NCBI RefSeq assembly: GCF_000023065.1
Contig: NC_012691.1
Coordinates: 1,098,501-1,162,500, forward strand
Length of the DNA stretch: 64,000 nt
Source: Tolumonas auensis DSM 9187
GTDB lineage: Bacteria > Pseudomonadota > Gammaproteobacteria > Enterobacterales > Aeromonadaceae
Direction of reading: 5' to 3'
Part shown: positions 8,585-19,365 of the stretch, piece after piece
How positions within the stretch are numbered: the stretch's first letter is position 1
Layout: each line of letters begins with the position of its first letter
Program-made: the position numbers and the translations under genes
Notes under the pieces: generated by a model
Database searches by the model: none
What the model was told of the DNA's origin: nothing
Seen by the model: only the letters and a program-made list of their open reading frames with translations

Positions 8585-10315
8585 TCATGCGCTGGCAGCA
8601 GGTGTGGTATCGGCATGCGGAAGGTGACAGTCAATATAGCGCTGGCGCTTGTTCTGTTTCATCTTATGTACATCGACCAGTACCAGACCATCAACGCAGT
8701 TACCAAAATCAGGATCGATACCGAAATCCAGGAACTGCACGCCACCCGGTTCGCATAATTCGGAATACTGCTTATATAGAGTAGGGATACCGCAACCCAG
8801 ATTATCCAGCATGGATTTCAGTATGCCTAAATCCTGCTGATAATCCTGTCCGATGAACTGACCTGCAATTTCCAGCGAACCATTCGCATAAGGCTGGCGT
8901 GAACGAGCCAGTGGCCAGCGCGGACTGAAATGCAGTTTGTAAAATGCAACCAGCAGATCACGCGCCGGTGCCGGCAGACTGGCAGACATCGATACCGGTC
9001 CGAACAGATAACGGTATTGCGGATTTTGCGCCAGGAATGCGCCGATACCCTGCCACAGATAATCCAGACTGCGTTTGCCCCAGTAGCGTGGCTGAATAAA
9101 ACTGCGTCCGAGTTCAATGCCCTGATCAAGAATATGCGCCATCGCGGTGTCGTAATGAAACAGGCTGTAGCTGTACAACCCACGGTGTCCTTTCCGCTCC
9201 AGCTGTTCGCGGGTTGGCATAAAACGATAGGCACCGACAATTTCCAGCTCTTTGTTATCCCAAAGCAACAAATGATAGTAATCATCATCATACCCATCGA
9301 GATCCCGGCGCTGTCCGGTACCTTCCCCCACGGCCCGGAAAGCAATTTCCCGCAACCGTCCCAGCTCTTTCAGAATAACCGAGGAAGGTGACTGTTCACG
9401 GCGATACAGACAGATATGTTTTCCATCCGGTGTTGTTCCCAAAGGCTGACACTCTTCGACTGCTTTTTTCAGTTTGACCCGGTCTTCAGGTAATGCAATC
9501 GGCGCTTCAGTCGTCAGAATGCCGGATTTCCCTTTTCCCAGACGGTAAAGATGTTTTCGGAATAGTTTGGCCAGTGCCTTTCCGGTCACTGGTAATTTAG
9601 ACCACTCACTGAAAGGGATCCGGGCACCGATACGCACCTTTATATGTCCCTTGCGCTGATACATCATTTCACGTACCAGCAGTAACGTTGACAGCGGCTT
9701 GCATACTAAAGATGCACCGTAGAATAGCCATGAGTTATGACCGGAGATATGAATCGGGACAATGGGTGCCCGGTGCTGGGTTGCTAACCGGAGGAATCCA
9801 TTATTCCACCTGCCGTCGCGGACACCGTGCAGATGCAGCCGTGAAACTTCACCTGCCGGGAATACGATCAACGCTTTGCCTTTACCCAGATGATCATGAA
9901 TCGCTGCGATCTGCTGACGCTGCGTATTGCCATTCATGTTATCAACCGGCAGTAACAACTCTTCCAGCGGTTTGATTTGATTCAGTAATTGGTTGGCGAT
10001 GATTTTGACATCACTGCGGACACGGGAAATGATCTGTAATAACGCCAGACCATCCAGCGAACCAATCGGGTGATTAGCAACAATGACTACCGGACCCTGC
10101 GCCGGAATATGTTCCAGTTCATCTTCACAGACATCGCAGGCAAAGGATAAGTAGCGCAGCCCCTGTTCGATAAAATCCAGTCCGTGCAAGTTCGGATAAC
10201 GTTCTCCGAAACGCTGAAACTCTTTCTCACACAGCAGATAGCGCAGGAAGGGCTTGTACCAGCGCGGAACTGGTTTGGAAATGTGGGTCGAGAGTAATTC
10301 GTCGACAGTAAACAT
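8585..10315 (-). CDS. olsF: Two-domain acyltransferase, OlsF-like (ornithine-lipid synthesis)
   Basis: 576-aa cytoplasmic or membrane-associated protein. Residues about 75-260 form a PlsC/LPLAT-type O-acyltransferase domain with ANHPIGSLDG, followed by FPAGEVSR. Residues about 290-540 form a GNAT-like N-acyltransferase domain of the old 'hemolysin' family (COG3176). This order matches OlsF, the bifunctional enzyme that makes ornithine lipid from ornithine in two acylations. The acyltransferase box is H-x5-D, not the classical H-x4-D; my memory of the family is that this spacing is normal there. The gene is monocistronic and convergent with glk. The substrate is inferred. Confidence 0.75.
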   Translation of the reverse strand: MFTVDELLSTHISKPVPRWYKPFLRYLLCEKEFQRFGERYPNLHGLDFIEQGLRYLSFACDVCEDELEHIPAQGPVVIVANHPIGSLDGLALLQIISRVRSDVKIIANQLLNQIKPLEELLLPVDNMNGNTQRQQIAAIHDHLGKGKALIVFPAGEVSRLHLHGVRDGRWNNGFLRLATQHRAPIVPIHISGHNSWLFYGASLVCKPLSTLLLVREMMYQRKGHIKVRIGARIPFSEWSKLPVTGKALAKLFRKHLYRLGKGKSGILTTEAPIALPEDRVKLKKAVEECQPLGTTPDGKHICLYRREQSPSSVILKELGRLREIAFRAVGEGTGQRRDLDGYDDDYYHLLLWDNKELEIVGAYRFMPTREQLERKGHRGLYSYSLFHYDTAMAHILDQGIELGRSFIQPRYWGKRSLDYLWQGIGAFLAQNPQYRYLFGPVSMSASLPAPARDLLVAFYKLHFSPRWPLARSRQPYANGSLEIAGQFIGQDYQQDLGILKSMLDNLGCGIPTLYKQYSELCEPGGVQFLDFGIDPDFGNCVDGLVLVDVHKMKQNKRQRYIDCHLPHADTTPAASA

Positions 10316-10517
10316 CAGGCAAACTCCATTTAATCCGGATTACCTCAGTTTTTACCGGCGCAATGAAGCTTCTGTGGCGGTTCCTTGACGTTTTAATGAC
10401 AGCGGTAATAGCGGACTGAAATTATCTTTTGCCAGTCTCTGTGAAGGTGTTGTGTTATACCGCCGATGCTCTAAGATTTACACGATTTTACCAATCCTGT
10501 GTGAGTTCGGGGCTTAT

Positions 10518-11321
10518 ATGAAAAAACGATGGGTTTCTGCTGTTGCACTTTGTTTACTGACTGCCTGTGCTGTTTCTCCAACCGGGCGTAAACAATTGTT
10601 GTTAATGGGAAATAATGATATTTCGCAAATGGGGCTCTCTTCCTTTCAGCAAATAAAACAAAAAGAAAAAGTCTCGACTGATCCGCGACTAAATCAATAT
10701 GTGCAATGTGTCGCTCAGGCGGTCACCCGGGTCATTCCGGCACAGTATGCAGCCAATAATCCGGGGCAGTGGGAAGTCGTCGTATTTGATTCTGACGATG
10801 TGAACGCATTTGCATTACCTGGCGGGCGCATCGGTGTTTATACCGGCTTGCTGAAAGTGGCAAAAAATCAGGATCAGCTGGCCGCGGTTATCAGCCATGA
10901 AGTATCACATGTGCTGGCGCAGCACTCCAACGAACGACTGTCACAAAGTCAGGTCGCTAATATCGGGATGGCTGCCGCCGATCAGGTTCTGCAAAACACG
11001 ACGACCAGAGCGCCGGCGATGGCGGCATTAGGTCTGGGAGTTCAGTATGGGGTATTAATGCCATACAGCCGGGCACATGAAACCGAGGCGGATGTGCTGG
11101 GTATGCAACTGATGGCAATGGCCGGATTTAATCCGCAGGAGTCGGTTAATCTCTGGTACAGCATGGCAGCGAACGGCAAGGGTAAGCAGTCTCTCGAGAT
11201 ATTATCAACGCATCCGTCAGACCAGACCCGTATCAAGCAGCTGAATGCAATACTCCCTCAGGTTCAGCCGGTATATGAGCAGGCAAAAGCGGCCGGAGTT
11301 CATCCGCAATGTGCCGGATAG
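10518..11321 (+). CDS. loiP: M48-family metalloprotease lipoprotein, LoiP/YggG-like
   Basis: 267-aa envelope zinc protease. ATG 10518 gives a proper lipoprotein signal (MKKRWVSAVALCLLTAC) with the lipidated Cys at 17; the longer frame from 10452 would bury it. Zinc motif HEVSH is at residues 127-131 and the third ligand is in HETEAD about 60 residues later. In E. coli, LoiP is an outer-membrane protease induced at low osmolarity. It is followed 60 bp later by fklB on the same strand. Confidence 0.88.
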   Translation: MKKRWVSAVALCLLTACAVSPTGRKQLLLMGNNDISQMGLSSFQQIKQKEKVSTDPRLNQYVQCVAQAVTRVIPAQYAANNPGQWEVVVFDSDDVNAFALPGGRIGVYTGLLKVAKNQDQLAAVISHEVSHVLAQHSNERLSQSQVANIGMAAADQVLQNTTTRAPAMAALGLGVQYGVLMPYSRAHETEADVLGMQLMAMAGFNPQESVNLWYSMAANGKGKQSLEILSTHPSDQTRIKQLNAILPQVQPVYEQAKAAGVHPQCAG

Positions 11322-11381
11322 GGTTCAGTAAAAGTAACGGGTCTGTTAACATGCGGGCTTTGTGATAATCGCGGAGTGTTT

Positions 11382-11996
11382 ATGTCTAAGTTTCAAACAA
11401 CCGAACAGCAAGCCTGTTACGGTATTGGCCGTCAGATCGGTCAGCAATTAACTGAGCAGTCTTTTGATGGCTTCGATCTGTCTGCTGTGCAGCAAGGTAT
11501 TGAAGATGCAATCAACAATGCACCTTTTGCTGTGGATCATGAGCAGATCGGTGAAGCATTCCGCATTCTGAACGAAAGAATGGCTACTGAAGAAGCTGCA
11601 CGCGCTGAAACCATGAAAGCGGGTGGTGTTGCTTTCCTGGCTGAAAATGCAAAACGCCCTGAAGTTAAAGTAACTGCATCAGGTCTGCAATACGAAGTAC
11701 TGGTTGCTGGTTCAGGCAAACAGCCTTCACCTGCTGACAAAGTGCGTGTGCATTACCACGGTACTTTCACCGACGGTAAAGTGTTCGACAGCTCTGTTCA
11801 GCGTGGTCAGCCTGCTGAATTCCCGGTTGGCGGCGTGATCGCTGGTTGGGTTGAAGCTCTGCCTATGATGTCAGAAGGCGCGAAATGGAAACTGTTCATT
11901 CCGCACGATCTGGCCTATGGCGAACGTGGTGCTGGTTCAATTCCACCGTTCTCAACGCTGGTTTTTGAAGTAGAATTACTGAACGTATTGGCGTAA
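11382..11996 (+). CDS. fklB: FKBP-type peptidyl-prolyl cis-trans isomerase, 22 kDa
   Basis: 204-aa isomerase assisting folding around proline bonds. The N-terminal helical dimerisation part (about 1-95) is followed by the FKBP domain (VRVHYHGTFTDGKVFDSS, AEFPVGGVIAGWVEAL, YGERGAGSIPPFSTLVFEVEL). Colinear with E. coli FklB. There is no signal peptide, unlike FkpA, so a cytoplasmic location is expected. ATG 11382 has GGAG (11373-11376) 5 nt upstream. Confidence 0.95.
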   Translation: MSKFQTTEQQACYGIGRQIGQQLTEQSFDGFDLSAVQQGIEDAINNAPFAVDHEQIGEAFRILNERMATEEAARAETMKAGGVAFLAENAKRPEVKVTASGLQYEVLVAGSGKQPSPADKVRVHYHGTFTDGKVFDSSVQRGQPAEFPVGGVIAGWVEALPMMSEGAKWKLFIPHDLAYGERGAGSIPPFSTLVFEVELLNVLA

Positions 11997-12001
11997 GCCG
12001 G

Positions 12002-12028
12002 AAAAAGGCCAGTCATCTGGCCTTTTTT
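12002..12028 (+). terminator. Terminator of fklB
   Basis: Perfect 11-bp stem AAAAAGGCCAG / CTGGCCTTTTT with loop TCAT and a run of six T, starting 6 bp after the fklB stop. Confidence 0.9.
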
Positions 12029-12060
12029 GTATCTGAAAAACCATATCTGCTGATAAATAA

Positions 12061-12901
<841 letters not shown>

Positions 12902-12903
<2 letters not shown>

Positions 12904-12927
12904 AACCGCCGCCGGCGGTTTTATTTT
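12902..12927 (+). terminator. Terminator of dapB
   Basis: AAAACCGCC / GGCGGTTTT stem with loop GCC, followed by ATTTT. It overlaps the dapB stop codon. Confidence 0.85.
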
Positions 12928-13080
12928 GCCATTTACTTTGTAAGGTTTGTTTTTATCAAGTCCTTTAATTGCTGGGCTTTTGTTGTATTTTTTCTTTTTA
13001 TTGGCGTTTAGCTCTATTTTTTCGCTAAGACTCTTATTTTATGACCTCATTTTTTCATAAATGTCGCTGTTTTCATTTTT

Positions 13081-13119
13081 AGTGATATTTTATGCTTATC
13101 GTATGCATTATTTTTCATT
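13081..13119. promoter_or_regulatory. Tandem ArgR boxes upstream of carA
   Basis: TATGCATTATTTTTCATT (13102-13119) matches the 18-bp ARG box WNTGAATWWWWATTCANW at all but two positions. A weaker box lies at 13081-13098, with exactly the 3-bp gap at which the ArgR hexamer binds paired boxes. carAB is a known ArgR target because carbamoyl phosphate feeds arginine synthesis. Confidence 0.55.
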
Positions 13120-13135
13120 CTGTTTTTTCCTGATG

Positions 13136-13164
13136 TTGGCTTCTCAATTTATTTCAGGTAGAAT
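13136..13164 (+). promoter_or_regulatory. carAB sigma-70 promoter
   Basis: TTGGCT (13136-13141), 17-bp spacer, TAGAAT (13159-13164). Transcription should begin near 13171, about 135 bp before the carA start. It lies 16 bp downstream of the ArgR-like boxes. Confidence 0.6.
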
Positions 13165-13305
13165 GCCGTCAATTTGCCTGAGGTTAGTTTGTAAAACGGC
13201 GTTTTTAGCCAGACAACGAACCACAGGGAATAAAATCACCCCTTCAGTGTGCAGGAAATATACTGATCGGGGTACAAGCATAAATTTAATGACTTGGAGG
13301 TCGTC

Positions 13306-14436
13306 TTGACTCATTCTGCCCTGTTAGTGTTGGAAGATGGGACGGTGTTTAAGGGTGTGTCGATTGGTGCTGAAGGCTGTTCAGTCGGGGAAGTTGTTTT
13401 TAATACTTCAATGACGGGATACCAGGAAATTCTGACCGATCCTTCTTATTGCCGCCAAATAGTAACACTGACTTATCCCCACATTGGTAACACTGGTACC
13501 AATTCTGAAGACGAAGAATCCCCCAATATTCATGCTCAAGGCCTCATCATTCGTGATCTGCCATTAGTTGCTTCTAACTTCCGTAATCAGGCTACTCTGT
13601 CTGACTATCTGAAAAAGCATAATGTTGTTGGTATAGCCGAAATTGATACTCGTAAACTGACGCGTATCCTGCGTGAAAAAGGCGCACAGGCTGGCTGTAT
13701 CATCGCTGGTGGTGATCTGGACGAAGCGAAAGCACTGGCAGCAACCAAAGCCTTCCCTGGCCTGAAAGGCATGGATCTGGCGAAAGTGGTTAGCTGTACT
13801 GAAGCATACGAATGGACCGAAGGTTCATGGAAGCTGGGTCAGGGTCATACCAAGCCAGCTGAATATCCATTCCATGTCGTTGCTTACGATTTCGGTGTGA
13901 AACGTAATATTCTGCGTATGCTGGTGGATCGTGGTTGCCGCGTGACAGTCGTTCCGGCACAGACTCCGGCTGAAACCGTGCTGGCGATGAATCCGGACGG
14001 TGTATTCCTGTCAAACGGCCCTGGTGACCCTGAACCATGTGATTACGCAATCAGCGCAATCAAATCCTTCCTGGAAACTGATTTGCCGGTATTTGGTATC
14101 TGTTTAGGTCACCAGTTGCTGGCTCTGGCTTCCGGTGCGAAAACCATGAAAATGAAATTCGGCCACCATGGTGCCAACCATCCGGTTAAAGATCTGGATC
14201 GTAATGTCGTGATGATCACCAGCCAGAACCACGGTTTTGCAGCAGATGATACCGACATGCCAGCTAACCTGCGTGTGACGCATAAATCACTGTTCGACGG
14301 TTCTCTGCAGGGTATCCATCGCACGGACAAACCGGCATTCAGCTTCCAGGGTCACCCTGAAGCGAGCCCTGGTCCGCACGATGCAGCTCCGCTGTTCGAC
14401 CATTTCATCGACTTGATCAAACAATACCGCGCATAA
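13306..14436 (+). CDS. carA: Carbamoyl-phosphate synthase small (glutaminase) subunit
   Basis: 376-aa glutamine amidotransferase subunit that releases ammonia from glutamine for CarB, at the start of pyrimidine and arginine synthesis. The N-terminal domain has [10 protein letters not shown]; the C-terminal class I GATase domain has nucleophile Cys in [12 protein letters not shown] and the catalytic His in [10 protein letters not shown]. The start is the TTG at 13306: GGAGG (13296-13300) lies 5 nt upstream and the protein then aligns from residue 1 with E. coli CarA, which also starts at UUG. The TTG at 13294 would overlap the ribosome site. Confidence 0.97.
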   Translation: MTHSALLVLEDGTVFKGVSIGAEGCSVGEVVFNTSMTGYQEILTDPSYCRQIVTLTYPHIGNTGTNSEDEESPNIHAQGLIIRDLPLVASNFRNQATLSDYLKKHNVVGIAEIDTRKLTRILREKGAQAGCIIAGGDLDEAKALAATKAFPGLKGMDLAKVVSCTEAYEWTEGSWKLGQGHTKPAEYPFHVVAYDFGVKRNILRMLVDRGCRVTVVPAQTPAETVLAMNPDGVFLSNGPGDPEPCDYAISAIKSFLETDLPVFGICLGHQLLALASGAKTMKMKFGHHGANHPVKDLDRNVVMITSQNHGFAADDTDMPANLRVTHKSLFDGSLQGIHRTDKPAFSFQGHPEASPGPHDAAPLFDHFIDLIKQYRA

Positions 14437-14454
14437 CAGGAATAGGTAAGCGAC

Positions 14455-17400
14455 ATGCCAAAACGTACCGACTTAAAAAGTATTCTGATCCTGGGTGCAG
14501 GCCCAATTGTGATCGGTCAGGCTTGTGAATTCGACTATTCCGGTGCACAAGCTTGTAAAGCACTGCGTGAAGAGGGTTTCCGCGTCATTCTGGTGAACTC
14601 TAACCCTGCCACGATCATGACTGATCCTGAAATGGCCGATGCCACTTATATCGAGCCAATCACCTGGGAAGTAGTGCGTAAAATTATTGAAAAAGAGCGT
14701 CCGGATGCTGTTCTGCCTACCATGGGTGGTCAGACTGCACTGAACTGTGCACTGGATCTGGAACGTCACGGCGTACTGGCCGAGTTCGGCGTAGAAATGA
14801 TCGGTGCGACTGCTGACGCAATTGATAAAGCAGAAGACCGTCGCCGTTTCGATCTGGCGATGCGTTCTATCGGTCTGGAATGTCCTCGTGCCGGTATCGC
14901 GCACAACATGGACGAAGCGTGGGACGTTCAGAAGACCGTTGGTTTCCCATGTATTATCCGTCCATCTTTCACCATGGGTGGTTCAGGCGGCGGTATCGCC
15001 TACAACCCGGAAGAGTTCGTTGAGATCTGTGAGCGTGGTCTGGATCTGTCTCCGACCAAAGAACTGCTGATCGACGAATCTCTGATCGGTTGGAAAGAGT
15101 ACGAGATGGAAGTGGTGCGTGATCGTAACGATAACTGCATCATCGTTTGTTCCATCGAAAACTTTGACCCGATGGGTGTGCACACCGGTGACTCAATCAC
15201 TGTTGCACCAGCTCAGACACTGACTGATAAAGAATATCAGCTGATGCGTAACGCCTCGATGGCGGTACTGCGTGAGATCGGTGTTGAAACCGGTGGTTCA
15301 AACGTACAGTTCGGTATCAACCCGGATGATGGCCGCATGGTAATCATCGAGATGAACCCGCGTGTATCCCGTTCATCAGCACTGGCATCTAAAGCGACCG
15401 GTTTCCCGATTGCAAAAATTGCTGCCAAGCTGGCGATTGGTTACACCCTGGATGAGCTGATGAACGACATCACTGGTGGTAAAACTCCAGCGTCTTTCGA
15501 ACCATCTATCGACTACGTAGTAACCAAAGTTCCACGCTTCAACTTCGAGAAGTTTGCCGGTGCTAACGACCGTCTGACTACCCAGATGAAATCTGTGGGT
15601 GAAGTAATGGCGATTGGCCGTACCTTCCAGGAATCGCTGCAGAAAGCAATGCGTGGTCTGGAAATCGGCAGAACAGGTTTTGACCCGGTGATCGACGCTG
15701 ATGCGGATGATGTGAAAGCAACTATCCGTCATGAACTGCAGAATCCGGGTGCGGATCGTCTGTGGTATGTGGCTGACGCATTCCGTGCCGGTATGTCACT
15801 GGAAGAGATTTTCAACGATACCAAGATTGATCCATGGTTCCTGATCCAGATTGAAGAACTGCTGAATCTGGAAGCTCAGGTTGCCGCTACCGGTCTGACT
15901 GGTATTGATGCAGACTTCATGCGTAAGCTGAAACGTAAAGGTTTCGCTGATGCACGTCTGGCAAAACTGCTGAACGTGAAAGAAGCTCAGGTTCGTGAAC
16001 TGCGTTATCAGCACAAAGTGCTGCCGGTTTACAAACGTGTGGATACCTGTGCCGCGGAATTCTCGACCAACACTGCCTACATGTACTCTACCTATGAGGA
16101 AGAGTGTGAAGCAGCACCAACCAACAAAGACAAAATCATTGTTCTGGGTGGTGGTCCGAACCGTATCGGTCAGGGTATCGAATTCGATTATTGCTGTGTT
16201 CATGCGGCACTGGCGCTGCGCGAAGACGGTTATGAAACCATCATGGTTAACTGTAACCCTGAAACTGTTTCTACCGACTATGACACTTCCGATCGTCTGT
16301 ATTTCGAACCAGTGACACTGGAAGACGTGCTGGAAATCGTACGCATTGAGAAGCCAAAAGGCGTGATCGTGCAGTACGGTGGTCAGACTCCGCTGAAATT
16401 GTCCCGTGCACTGGAAGCTGCCGGCGTACCAATCATTGGTACCAGCCCGGATGCGATTGACCGTGCCGAAGACCGTGAGCGTTTCCAGCAGGCGGTTGAA
16501 CGTCTGGGCCTGAAACAGCCACAGAACACCACTGTGACTGCGATGGAACAAGCGGTTGAGAAAGCGAAAGAAATCGGTTATCCGCTGGTAGTTCGTCCGT
16601 CCTATGTACTGGGTGGCCGCGCAATGGAAATCGTTTCTGACGAAATCGACCTGCGTCGTTATTTCAACGAAGCAGTCAGCGTTTCTAACGAATCGCCGGT
16701 ATTGCTGGATCACTTCCTGGATAACGCAATTGAACTGGACGTAGATGCAATCTGCGACGGCGAAGTTGTCGTGATCGGTGGTGTGATGGAACACATTGAA
16801 CAATGTGGTATCCACTCCGGTGACTCAGGCTGTTCATTGCCACCTTACTCGCTGAAAGCCGATGTTCTGGCTGAGATCCGCGAACAGGTTCGCAAGCTGG
16901 CCATGGAACTGAAAGTCGTTGGTCTGATGAACGTACAGTTCGCAGTTAAAGACGATGTTATTTACCTGATTGAGGTAAATCCGCGTGCTGCACGTACTGT
17001 ACCGTTCGTATCGAAAGCGACCGGTGCGCCACTGGCGAAGATTGCTGCCCGTGTCATGGCGGGTCAGTCTCTGGCTCAGCAAGGTTTCACTAAAGAAATC
17101 ATTCCACCTTACTTCTCTGTAAAAGAAGTAGTGCTGCCATTCAACAAGTTCCCGGGTGTTGACCCGCTGCTTGGCCCTGAAATGCGCTCTACCGGTGAAG
17201 TAATGGGTGTGGGTGATACTTTCGCTGAAGCGTATGCCAAAGCACAGCTGGGTACTGGTAAAGGCTTGCCGAAATCAGGTCGTGCACTGCTGTCTGTCCG
17301 TGGCGGCGACAAGCAACGCGCTGTGGAACTGGCGGCTGCACTGATCAAGGCTGGTTTTGAGCTGGATGCGACATCAGGTACTTCTGATGCGCTGACCGCA

Positions 17401-17682
17401 GCAGGCATTGTTAACCGTAAGGTAAACAAAGTGTCTGAAGGCCGTCCGCACATTCTGGATCGTATCAAGAATGGCGAATACACCTTTATCGTGAACACTG
17501 TTGAAGGTCGTGTGGCGATTGCTGACTCTAAACAACTGCGTCGCGGCGCACTGCAGCACAAAGTGTCTTACACTACGACACTGAACGCCGGTTTTGCTTC
17601 TTGTCTGGGTATGGCGATTGATGAAACCGCCAACGTAAGTTCAGTACAAGAGCTGCATAAACGCGTTAAAGAAAGCATGTAA
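14455..17682 (+). CDS. carB: Carbamoyl-phosphate synthase large subunit
   Basis: 1075-aa ATP-consuming subunit that joins bicarbonate and ammonia to carbamoyl phosphate. Two homologous ATP-grasp halves are visible (first about 1-400, second about 550-935, each with a [10 protein letters not shown] or [10 protein letters not shown]-type N-terminal loop), an oligomerisation part between them and a C-terminal allosteric MGS domain (about 936-1075). Length equals the E. coli protein within a few residues. It starts 18 bp after carA with its own GGAA-type site and is translated from the same transcript. Confidence 0.98.
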   Translation: MPKRTDLKSILILGAGPIVIGQACEFDYSGAQACKALREEGFRVILVNSNPATIMTDPEMADATYIEPITWEVVRKIIEKERPDAVLPTMGGQTALNCALDLERHGVLAEFGVEMIGATADAIDKAEDRRRFDLAMRSIGLECPRAGIAHNMDEAWDVQKTVGFPCIIRPSFTMGGSGGGIAYNPEEFVEICERGLDLSPTKELLIDESLIGWKEYEMEVVRDRNDNCIIVCSIENFDPMGVHTGDSITVAPAQTLTDKEYQLMRNASMAVLREIGVETGGSNVQFGINPDDGRMVIIEMNPRVSRSSALASKATGFPIAKIAAKLAIGYTLDELMNDITGGKTPASFEPSIDYVVTKVPRFNFEKFAGANDRLTTQMKSVGEVMAIGRTFQESLQKAMRGLEIGRTGFDPVIDADADDVKATIRHELQNPGADRLWYVADAFRAGMSLEEIFNDTKIDPWFLIQIEELLNLEAQVAATGLTGIDADFMRKLKRKGFADARLAKLLNVKEAQVRELRYQHKVLPVYKRVDTCAAEFSTNTAYMYSTYEEECEAAPTNKDKIIVLGGGPNRIGQGIEFDYCCVHAALALREDGYETIMVNCNPETVSTDYDTSDRLYFEPVTLEDVLEIVRIEKPKGVIVQYGGQTPLKLSRALEAAGVPIIGTSPDAIDRAEDRERFQQAVERLGLKQPQNTTVTAMEQAVEKAKEIGYPLVVRPSYVLGGRAMEIVSDEIDLRRYFNEAVSVSNESPVLLDHFLDNAIELDVDAICDGEVVVIGGVMEHIEQCGIHSGDSGCSLPPYSLKADVLAEIREQVRKLAMELKVVGLMNVQFAVKDDVIYLIEVNPRAARTVPFVSKATGAPLAKIAARVMAGQSLAQQGFTKEIIPPYFSVKEVVLPFNKFPGVDPLLGPEMRSTGEVMGVGDTFAEAYAKAQLGTGKGLPKSGRALLSVRGGDKQRAVELAAALIKAGFELDATSGTSDALTAAGIVNRKVNKVSEGRPHILDRIKNGEYTFIVNTVEGRVAIADSKQLRRGALQHKVSYTTTLNAGFASCLGMAIDETANVSSVQELHKRVKESM

Positions 17683-17709
17683 TTCTGCTGTAACTGCTTA
17701 ATAATAGAG

Positions 17710-17735
17710 GCCCGCACTATGCGGGCTTTTTTTTT
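17710..17735 (+). terminator. Terminator of carAB
   Basis: 7-bp stem GCCCGCA / TGCGGGC with loop CTA and nine T. rhtA begins only 11 bp after the T-run, so any rhtA transcript from carAB would be readthrough. Confidence 0.92.
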
Positions 17736-17746
17736 AAGGTTTTTTG

Positions 17747-18610
17747 ATGTCTTCCTCGTCTGATCGTTCATCAGTTCTGCTGCCTGTCTTTTTGATCATC
17801 ATTGCAATGATTTCGGTGCAAAGCGGGGCATCGATGGCAAAAATGCTGTTTCCGCTGGTCGGTGCGGAAGGCGCAACATCGTTACGCTTAATGATTGGGG
17901 CGATCGCTCTTGCACTGTTTTATAAACCCTGGCGTACGCGGCTTGTTCCGGGCAATATCGGGCCTCTGCTGATTTATGGCGTTGTGCTGGGCGGCATGAA
18001 CTATCTGTTCTATCAGTCTATCCGGACATTGCCACTTGGCGTGGCAGTCGCATTTGAATTCACTGGCCCCCTGGCGGTTGCGATCTTTTCATCCCGGCGG
18101 GCTGTCGATTTTCTATGGATAGTTTTAGCCATGTCGGGTCTGGCTCTGCTGCTGCCGATCGGTCATTCGATGTCGGATATTGATATTCCCGGTGCGTTAT
18201 ACGCGCTGGCTGCAGGCGGTTGCTGGGCGCTGTATATCATCTTTGGTAAAAAATCAGGGATGAAAAACGGGCCAACCACGGTGGCACTGGGTGTTGGTAT
18301 TGCCACTGTCTGTTTTGCGCCGATCGGTGTTTGGCAGAATGGAATGGCGTTGCTGTCGCCGGATGTATTACCACTGGCGCTGGGGGTTGGCATCTTATCG
18401 ACCGCGTTACCGTTTTCACTCGAAATGATGGCGCTGACCAGGATTCCCGCACGTACATTTGGCACGTTGATGAGTCTGGAACCTGCCGTCGGCGCACTCT
18501 CTGGCATGATCATTCTTGGTGAGCGGCTGACGTTGTTAGAATGGGGTGCATTGGGTGCGGTTGTGGTTGCGTCGGCAGGGGCGACATTAACCATTAAGAC
18601 GAACAAATAA
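17747..18610 (+). CDS. rhtA: Threonine/homoserine exporter RhtA (EamA/DMT family)
   Basis: 287-aa inner-membrane exporter of threonine and homoserine. About ten hydrophobic segments in two EamA repeats. Very similar to E. coli RhtA across the whole length (GGMNYLFYQSIRTLPLGVAVAFEFTGPLAVAIFSSRR region; STALPFSLEMMALTRIPARTFGTLMSLEPA region). ATG 17747 has AAGG (17736-17739) 7 nt upstream. It follows the carAB terminator immediately and lies convergent to the CigR-like gene. Confidence 0.92.
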   Translation: MSSSSDRSSVLLPVFLIIIAMISVQSGASMAKMLFPLVGAEGATSLRLMIGAIALALFYKPWRTRLVPGNIGPLLIYGVVLGGMNYLFYQSIRTLPLGVAVAFEFTGPLAVAIFSSRRAVDFLWIVLAMSGLALLLPIGHSMSDIDIPGALYALAAGGCWALYIIFGKKSGMKNGPTTVALGVGIATVCFAPIGVWQNGMALLSPDVLPLALGVGILSTALPFSLEMMALTRIPARTFGTLMSLEPAVGALSGMIILGERLTLLEWGALGAVVVASAGATLTIKTNK

Positions 18611-18635
18611 TAAAGCCTGCGCATGCAGGCTTTAT
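18610..18635. terminator. Terminator between rhtA and the CigR-like gene
   Basis: Perfect 11-bp stem ATAAAGCCTGC / GCAGGCTTTAT with loop GCAT. A/T tracts on both arms suit termination in both directions. Confidence 0.8.
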
Positions 18636-18651
18636 CGTTTATCCGGTTTAC

Positions 18652-19236
18652 TTACAGATTATTCAGATCCTGAATTGCATCAAGTACCAGTCCTGTTCCG
18701 ACGGCAATCAGCAGTATGTCACTGGCGACCCGGACGTATTTCTGACCTTCCGGCGGGATACCCAGGCTGATAACAACCTGCGGTGGCAAATCATAATAGA
18801 TCACGTCACTTGGCAGCGGATGGCCGTAACGCCATTTTTTCGCTTGTCCGGGAGGCTGACAGCCATTGTTCTTTTTGGCTAAACCGGGCGGGCAGTGTCC
18901 GGAGTGGTAGCTGTCACTATAATATTGCCGGATCACATCGCGGTGATGGTCTCCAAAATAGATACTGATACGGGGATCATAAGTCTGTGACGTTTGCACA
19001 TGCTTAGTCTGAACATTTTGGGTTTGTACCCTGTGTGTTTCTTTGGCAGGCGATTGTTTTTTGTTCACTTCCTGTGATTGCTTTCTGTTCACTTCCTGCG
19101 TTTTTTGTGGCTTACCGCTACCTTGACCATTGCCGTTATCTTTCCATTCCGGCTTTTCAGCAAAGGCCGGATTAGCAACGAAGATCCCGGCGACAAGCAT
19201 AGAGAGGATCGTTTTTCTATTCAGGGAGTATCGCAT
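18652..19236 (-). CDS. CigR/RcnB-family periplasmic protein
   Basis: 194-aa exported protein. Residues 1-26 form a signal peptide ending NPAFA. A low-complexity region rich in Gln, Lys and Thr follows (about 35-90, with repeated QEVN-K-KQS and VQT units). The C-terminal domain (about 110-194) has PPGLAKK, PPGQAKK, DVIYYDLPPQVV and YVRVASDILLIAVGTGLVLDAI, the pattern of the RcnB/CigR family. RcnB works in nickel/cobalt homeostasis and CigR is an antivirulence factor in Salmonella; the hydrophobic end resembles CigR more. The function here is unknown. Confidence 0.75.
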   Translation of the reverse strand: MRYSLNRKTILSMLVAGIFVANPAFAEKPEWKDNGNGQGSGKPQKTQEVNRKQSQEVNKKQSPAKETHRVQTQNVQTKHVQTSQTYDPRISIYFGDHHRDVIRQYYSDSYHSGHCPPGLAKKNNGCQPPGQAKKWRYGHPLPSDVIYYDLPPQVVISLGIPPEGQKYVRVASDILLIAVGTGLVLDAIQDLNNL

Positions 19237-19365
19237 CTACTTATCTCCAATCATCAGAATTGTTAGCTATCCTGCGCGTTATTATTCCATCTGAACTCAA
19301 AGAGCTGCATGCCGATAATATCGACTGTCACTAATTTAATATAGTTGATTATGAGGTAAACATGG

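Larger units (their letters stand above)
12904..13305 (+). other. carAB leader region (no gene)
   Basis: About 400 bp, strongly AT-rich. It holds a TTTATGA / TCATAAA inverted repeat (13038-13061), two tandem ArgR-like boxes and a sigma-70 promoter. The open frame at 13061-13309 overlaps the promoter and has no recognisable product, so it is not called as a gene. Confidence 0.6.

Noticed and set aside
13061-13309. Open frame in the carA leader
   Set aside because: It runs through the promoter and ribosome site of carA and encodes no known domain.
15796-16815. 339-codon open frame opposite carB
   Set aside because: carB is certain on the other strand; the reverse frame is low-complexity and lacks a ribosome site.
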